Of a stretch of 6,461 nt of DNA, positions 4,787 to 6,461 are shown one piece after another (within the stretch, counting starts at the first letter, position 1; each line of letters begins with the position of its first letter). The stretch is from contig JACCVK010000139.1 in NCBI GenBank assembly GCA_013698195.1, forward strand, positions 1 to 6,461, given 5' to 3'. The position numbers and the translations under genes were made by a program. A model generated the notes under the pieces. It saw only the letters and a program-made list of their open reading frames with translations. It was not told where the DNA came from and ran no database searches. The DNA comes from Actinomycetota bacterium (lineage in GTDB: Bacteria > Actinomycetota > Thermoleophilia > Gaiellales > Gaiellaceae).

Positions 4787-6396
4787 TCGCAACCGTTCCG
4801 GGGCGCGGGTCGCTCGCTGCCCACGGCATCGAGCCGGCCGGCGAGGTGCACTGGCACCCCACCGTCTCGCAGCTCTACATGCACACGCTCGTGCGTGGCG
4901 ACGGCCGGCTCGCGGAGGGTGGTTCTATCGTCGTCGACACCGGGATCCATACCGGCCGCTCTCCGAAGGACAAATTCATCGTGCGGGAGCCGGGCTCCGA
5001 GGCACGCATCGCCTGGGGGAACGTGAATGCGCCGGTCTCCGAGGAGCACTTCGAAGGGCTCCGTGACAAGGTGACGGCGCGCCTCGGCGAGGGCGACGTC
5101 TATGTGGTCGACGCGTTCGCAGGCGCCGATCCCGCGCACCGGATCGCCGTCCGGGTGGTTACCGAGTCCCCCTGGCACGCGCTCTTCGCGAAGACGCTCT
5201 TCATCGACCCGACAGAGGACGAGCTCTCGCGGATGGCGCCGGACGCGCTCGTCTTGCACACGCCGTCGGTGACCGCCGACCCGGACGAGGATGGGACGCG
5301 CAGCGAGACCTTCGTCGTCCTTCATCCCAGCCGCTCCGAGGTGTTGATCGGAGGGACGTTCTACGCGGGCGAGATCAAGAAGTCGATCTTCACGCTTATG
5401 AACGACCGGCTGCCGCTCGAAGGCGTCTTCCCGATGCACTGCTCGGCGAACGTGAACGACGATGGCGAGGTGGCCGTGTTCTTCGGGCTCTCTGGTACGG
5501 GGAAGACGACCTTGTCCGCCGAACCGTCGCGGCACCTGATCGGCGACGACGAGCACGGCTGGGGCTCGGACGGCGTGTTCAACGTCGAGGGCGGCTGCTA
5601 TGCGAAGGTGATCCGCCTGTCGGAGGAGGCCGAGCCGGAGATCTACGGGACCACCCGGTCGTTTGGAACCGTCCTCGAGAACGTCGTCGTCGACGAGCAG
5701 GGCGTCCTCGACTTGGATGACGACGCGAAGACCGAGAACACGCGCGCCGCATACAAGCTCGAGCGGATCGCAAATGCGCTGCCCACGAAGCGCGCCGGGC
5801 ACCCGCGCTCGGTCGTGTTACTAACTGCCGACGCATTCGGCATCCTGCCGCCGATCGCGCGCCTAACCCGTGATCAGGCGCTCTACTGGTTCCTTTCCGG
5901 CTTCACGGCGAAGCTCGCGGGGACGGAGATCGGCGTGAAAGAGCCGCAGCCGACGTTCTCGGCAGGATTCGGCGCCCCGTTCCTCCCGCAAGCGCCGACG
6001 GTGTACGCACGCATGCTCGGATCGAAGCTGGACCGCCACGGCGCGACGGTCTGGCTCGTGAACACCGGCTGGACGGGCGGACCGTTCGGCGAGGGCAGTC
6101 GCATGCCGATCAAAGCGACGCGCGCACTGCTCGACGCCGCGCTGTCGGGAAAGCTCGACGGCGTCGAGTACCGCACCGATCCGACCTTCGGCTTCGAGGT
6201 TCCCGTCGAGGTCGACGGTGTCGACACGGCGCTGCTCGATCCTCGATCGACGTGGCGGGACGGGGATGCTTACGACCGCAAGGCCGGCGATCTCGCTCGG
6301 ATGTTCCGTGAGAACTTCACGCGCTTCGCGGACGAAGCGGGTGCGGCGGTGACGGCGTCCGGCCCGGGCGCCGGAGAGCCCGCAACACCGGCTTAG
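4783..6396 (+). CDS. pckA: Phosphoenolpyruvate carboxykinase (ATP), EC 4.1.1.49
   Basis: Cytosolic enzyme converting oxaloacetate and ATP to phosphoenolpyruvate, CO2 and ADP, the entry step of gluconeogenesis from the TCA cycle. The 537-residue length matches ATP-type PckA (540 in E. coli). Visible key features are the substrate-binding HTGRSPKDKF (56-65, R59), the metal-site residues K200 (EIKKS) and H219 (PMHCSANV), the P-loop FGLSGTGKTTLS (234-245, K241/T242), the kinase-2 segment LIGDDEHGW (252-260, D255/D256) and the ENTR arginine R321. The P-loop form and overall wording are those of the ATP-dependent family, not the unrelated-looking GTP-dependent PckG. The GTG start gives the expected N-terminus (AAHGIEPAG aligns with the E. 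coli AYGI region) and has a moderate ribosome binding site. The C-terminus carries a short Gly/Pro/Ala-rich tail. It follows the ABC transporter on the same strand but beyond a hairpin, so it is probably transcribed separately. Confidence 0.97.
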   Translation: MIATVPGRGSLAAHGIEPAGEVHWHPTVSQLYMHTLVRGDGRLAEGGSIVVDTGIHTGRSPKDKFIVREPGSEARIAWGNVNAPVSEEHFEGLRDKVTARLGEGDVYVVDAFAGADPAHRIAVRVVTESPWHALFAKTLFIDPTEDELSRMAPDALVLHTPSVTADPDEDGTRSETFVVLHPSRSEVLIGGTFYAGEIKKSIFTLMNDRLPLEGVFPMHCSANVNDDGEVAVFFGLSGTGKTTLSAEPSRHLIGDDEHGWGSDGVFNVEGGCYAKVIRLSEEAEPEIYGTTRSFGTVLENVVVDEQGVLDLDDDAKTENTRAAYKLERIANALPTKRAGHPRSVVLLTADAFGILPPIARLTRDQALYWFLSGFTAKLAGTEIGVKEPQPTFSAGFGAPFLPQAPTVYARMLGSKLDRHGATVWLVNTGWTGGPFGEGSRMPIKATRALLDAALSGKLDGVEYRTDPTFGFEVPVEVDGVDTALLDPRSTWRDGDAYDRKAGDLARMFRENFTRFADEAGAAVTASGPGAGEPATPA

Positions 6397-6461
6397 AACT
6401 CGTTTCGAAATGAAGCCTTGAGCCGCCGGGCCGCGCTGGACGGTGCGAATGCGTCCTCGGT
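6397..6461. other. Downstream flank of pckA, no gene recognised
   Basis: Sixty-five bases remain after the pckA stop. They contain a short palindrome, TTTCGAAA (6405-6412), and no stable hairpin with a T-run. An ATG at 6450 is too close to the edge to judge as a start. Confidence 0.4.

Noticed and set aside
4705..5802. Long minus-strand open frame antisense to pckA
   Set aside because: Its translation has no recognisable domain, and the sense strand encodes a complete PckA with every key motif.

Overview
The window is GC-rich bacterial DNA. GTG starts are frequent: xerD, the ABC transporter and pckA all start with GTG. Wording inside the proteins, especially the XerC/XerD C-termini and the RTX-type secreted protein, looks most like deep-branching Actinomycetota such as Thermoleophilia/Gaiellales. 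This assignment is inference from memory of such proteins, not a search result.

Layout. Positions 1-909 (+) hold the 3' part of a gene for a secreted, calcium-binding RTX-type protein; it enters through the left edge inside a run of 25 prolines. Converging on it, and sharing the palindromic CTAG stop, is xerD (906-1820, -). After a 138-base gap lies xerC (1959-2792, -), so the two chromosome-dimer-resolution recombinases sit in tandem, xerC upstream. A 59-base divergent intergenic region (2793-2851) separates xerC from a complete ABC exporter half-transporter (2852-4684, +). A 98-base spacer (4685-4782) follows, with a strong GC hairpin and a five-codon mini-ORF. ATP-type phosphoenolpyruvate carboxykinase pckA occupies 4783-6396 (+). 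The last 65 bases show no supportable gene.

How the genes relate. XerC and XerD are expected to act together as a heterotetramer on a chromosomal dif site; no dif-like sequence was recognised here. The ABC exporter and PckA share a strand but have no evident functional link, and the hairpin between them suggests separate transcription units. PckA links the TCA cycle to gluconeogenesis. The RTX-type protein is an independent extracellular or surface product.

No mobile element, CRISPR array, tRNA or rRNA was found. The window reads mainly as ordinary chromosome. The points most worth a second look are a 13-residue shortening in the catalytic domain of XerC, mini-ORFs ahead of pckA and xerD, and the long polyproline tract.
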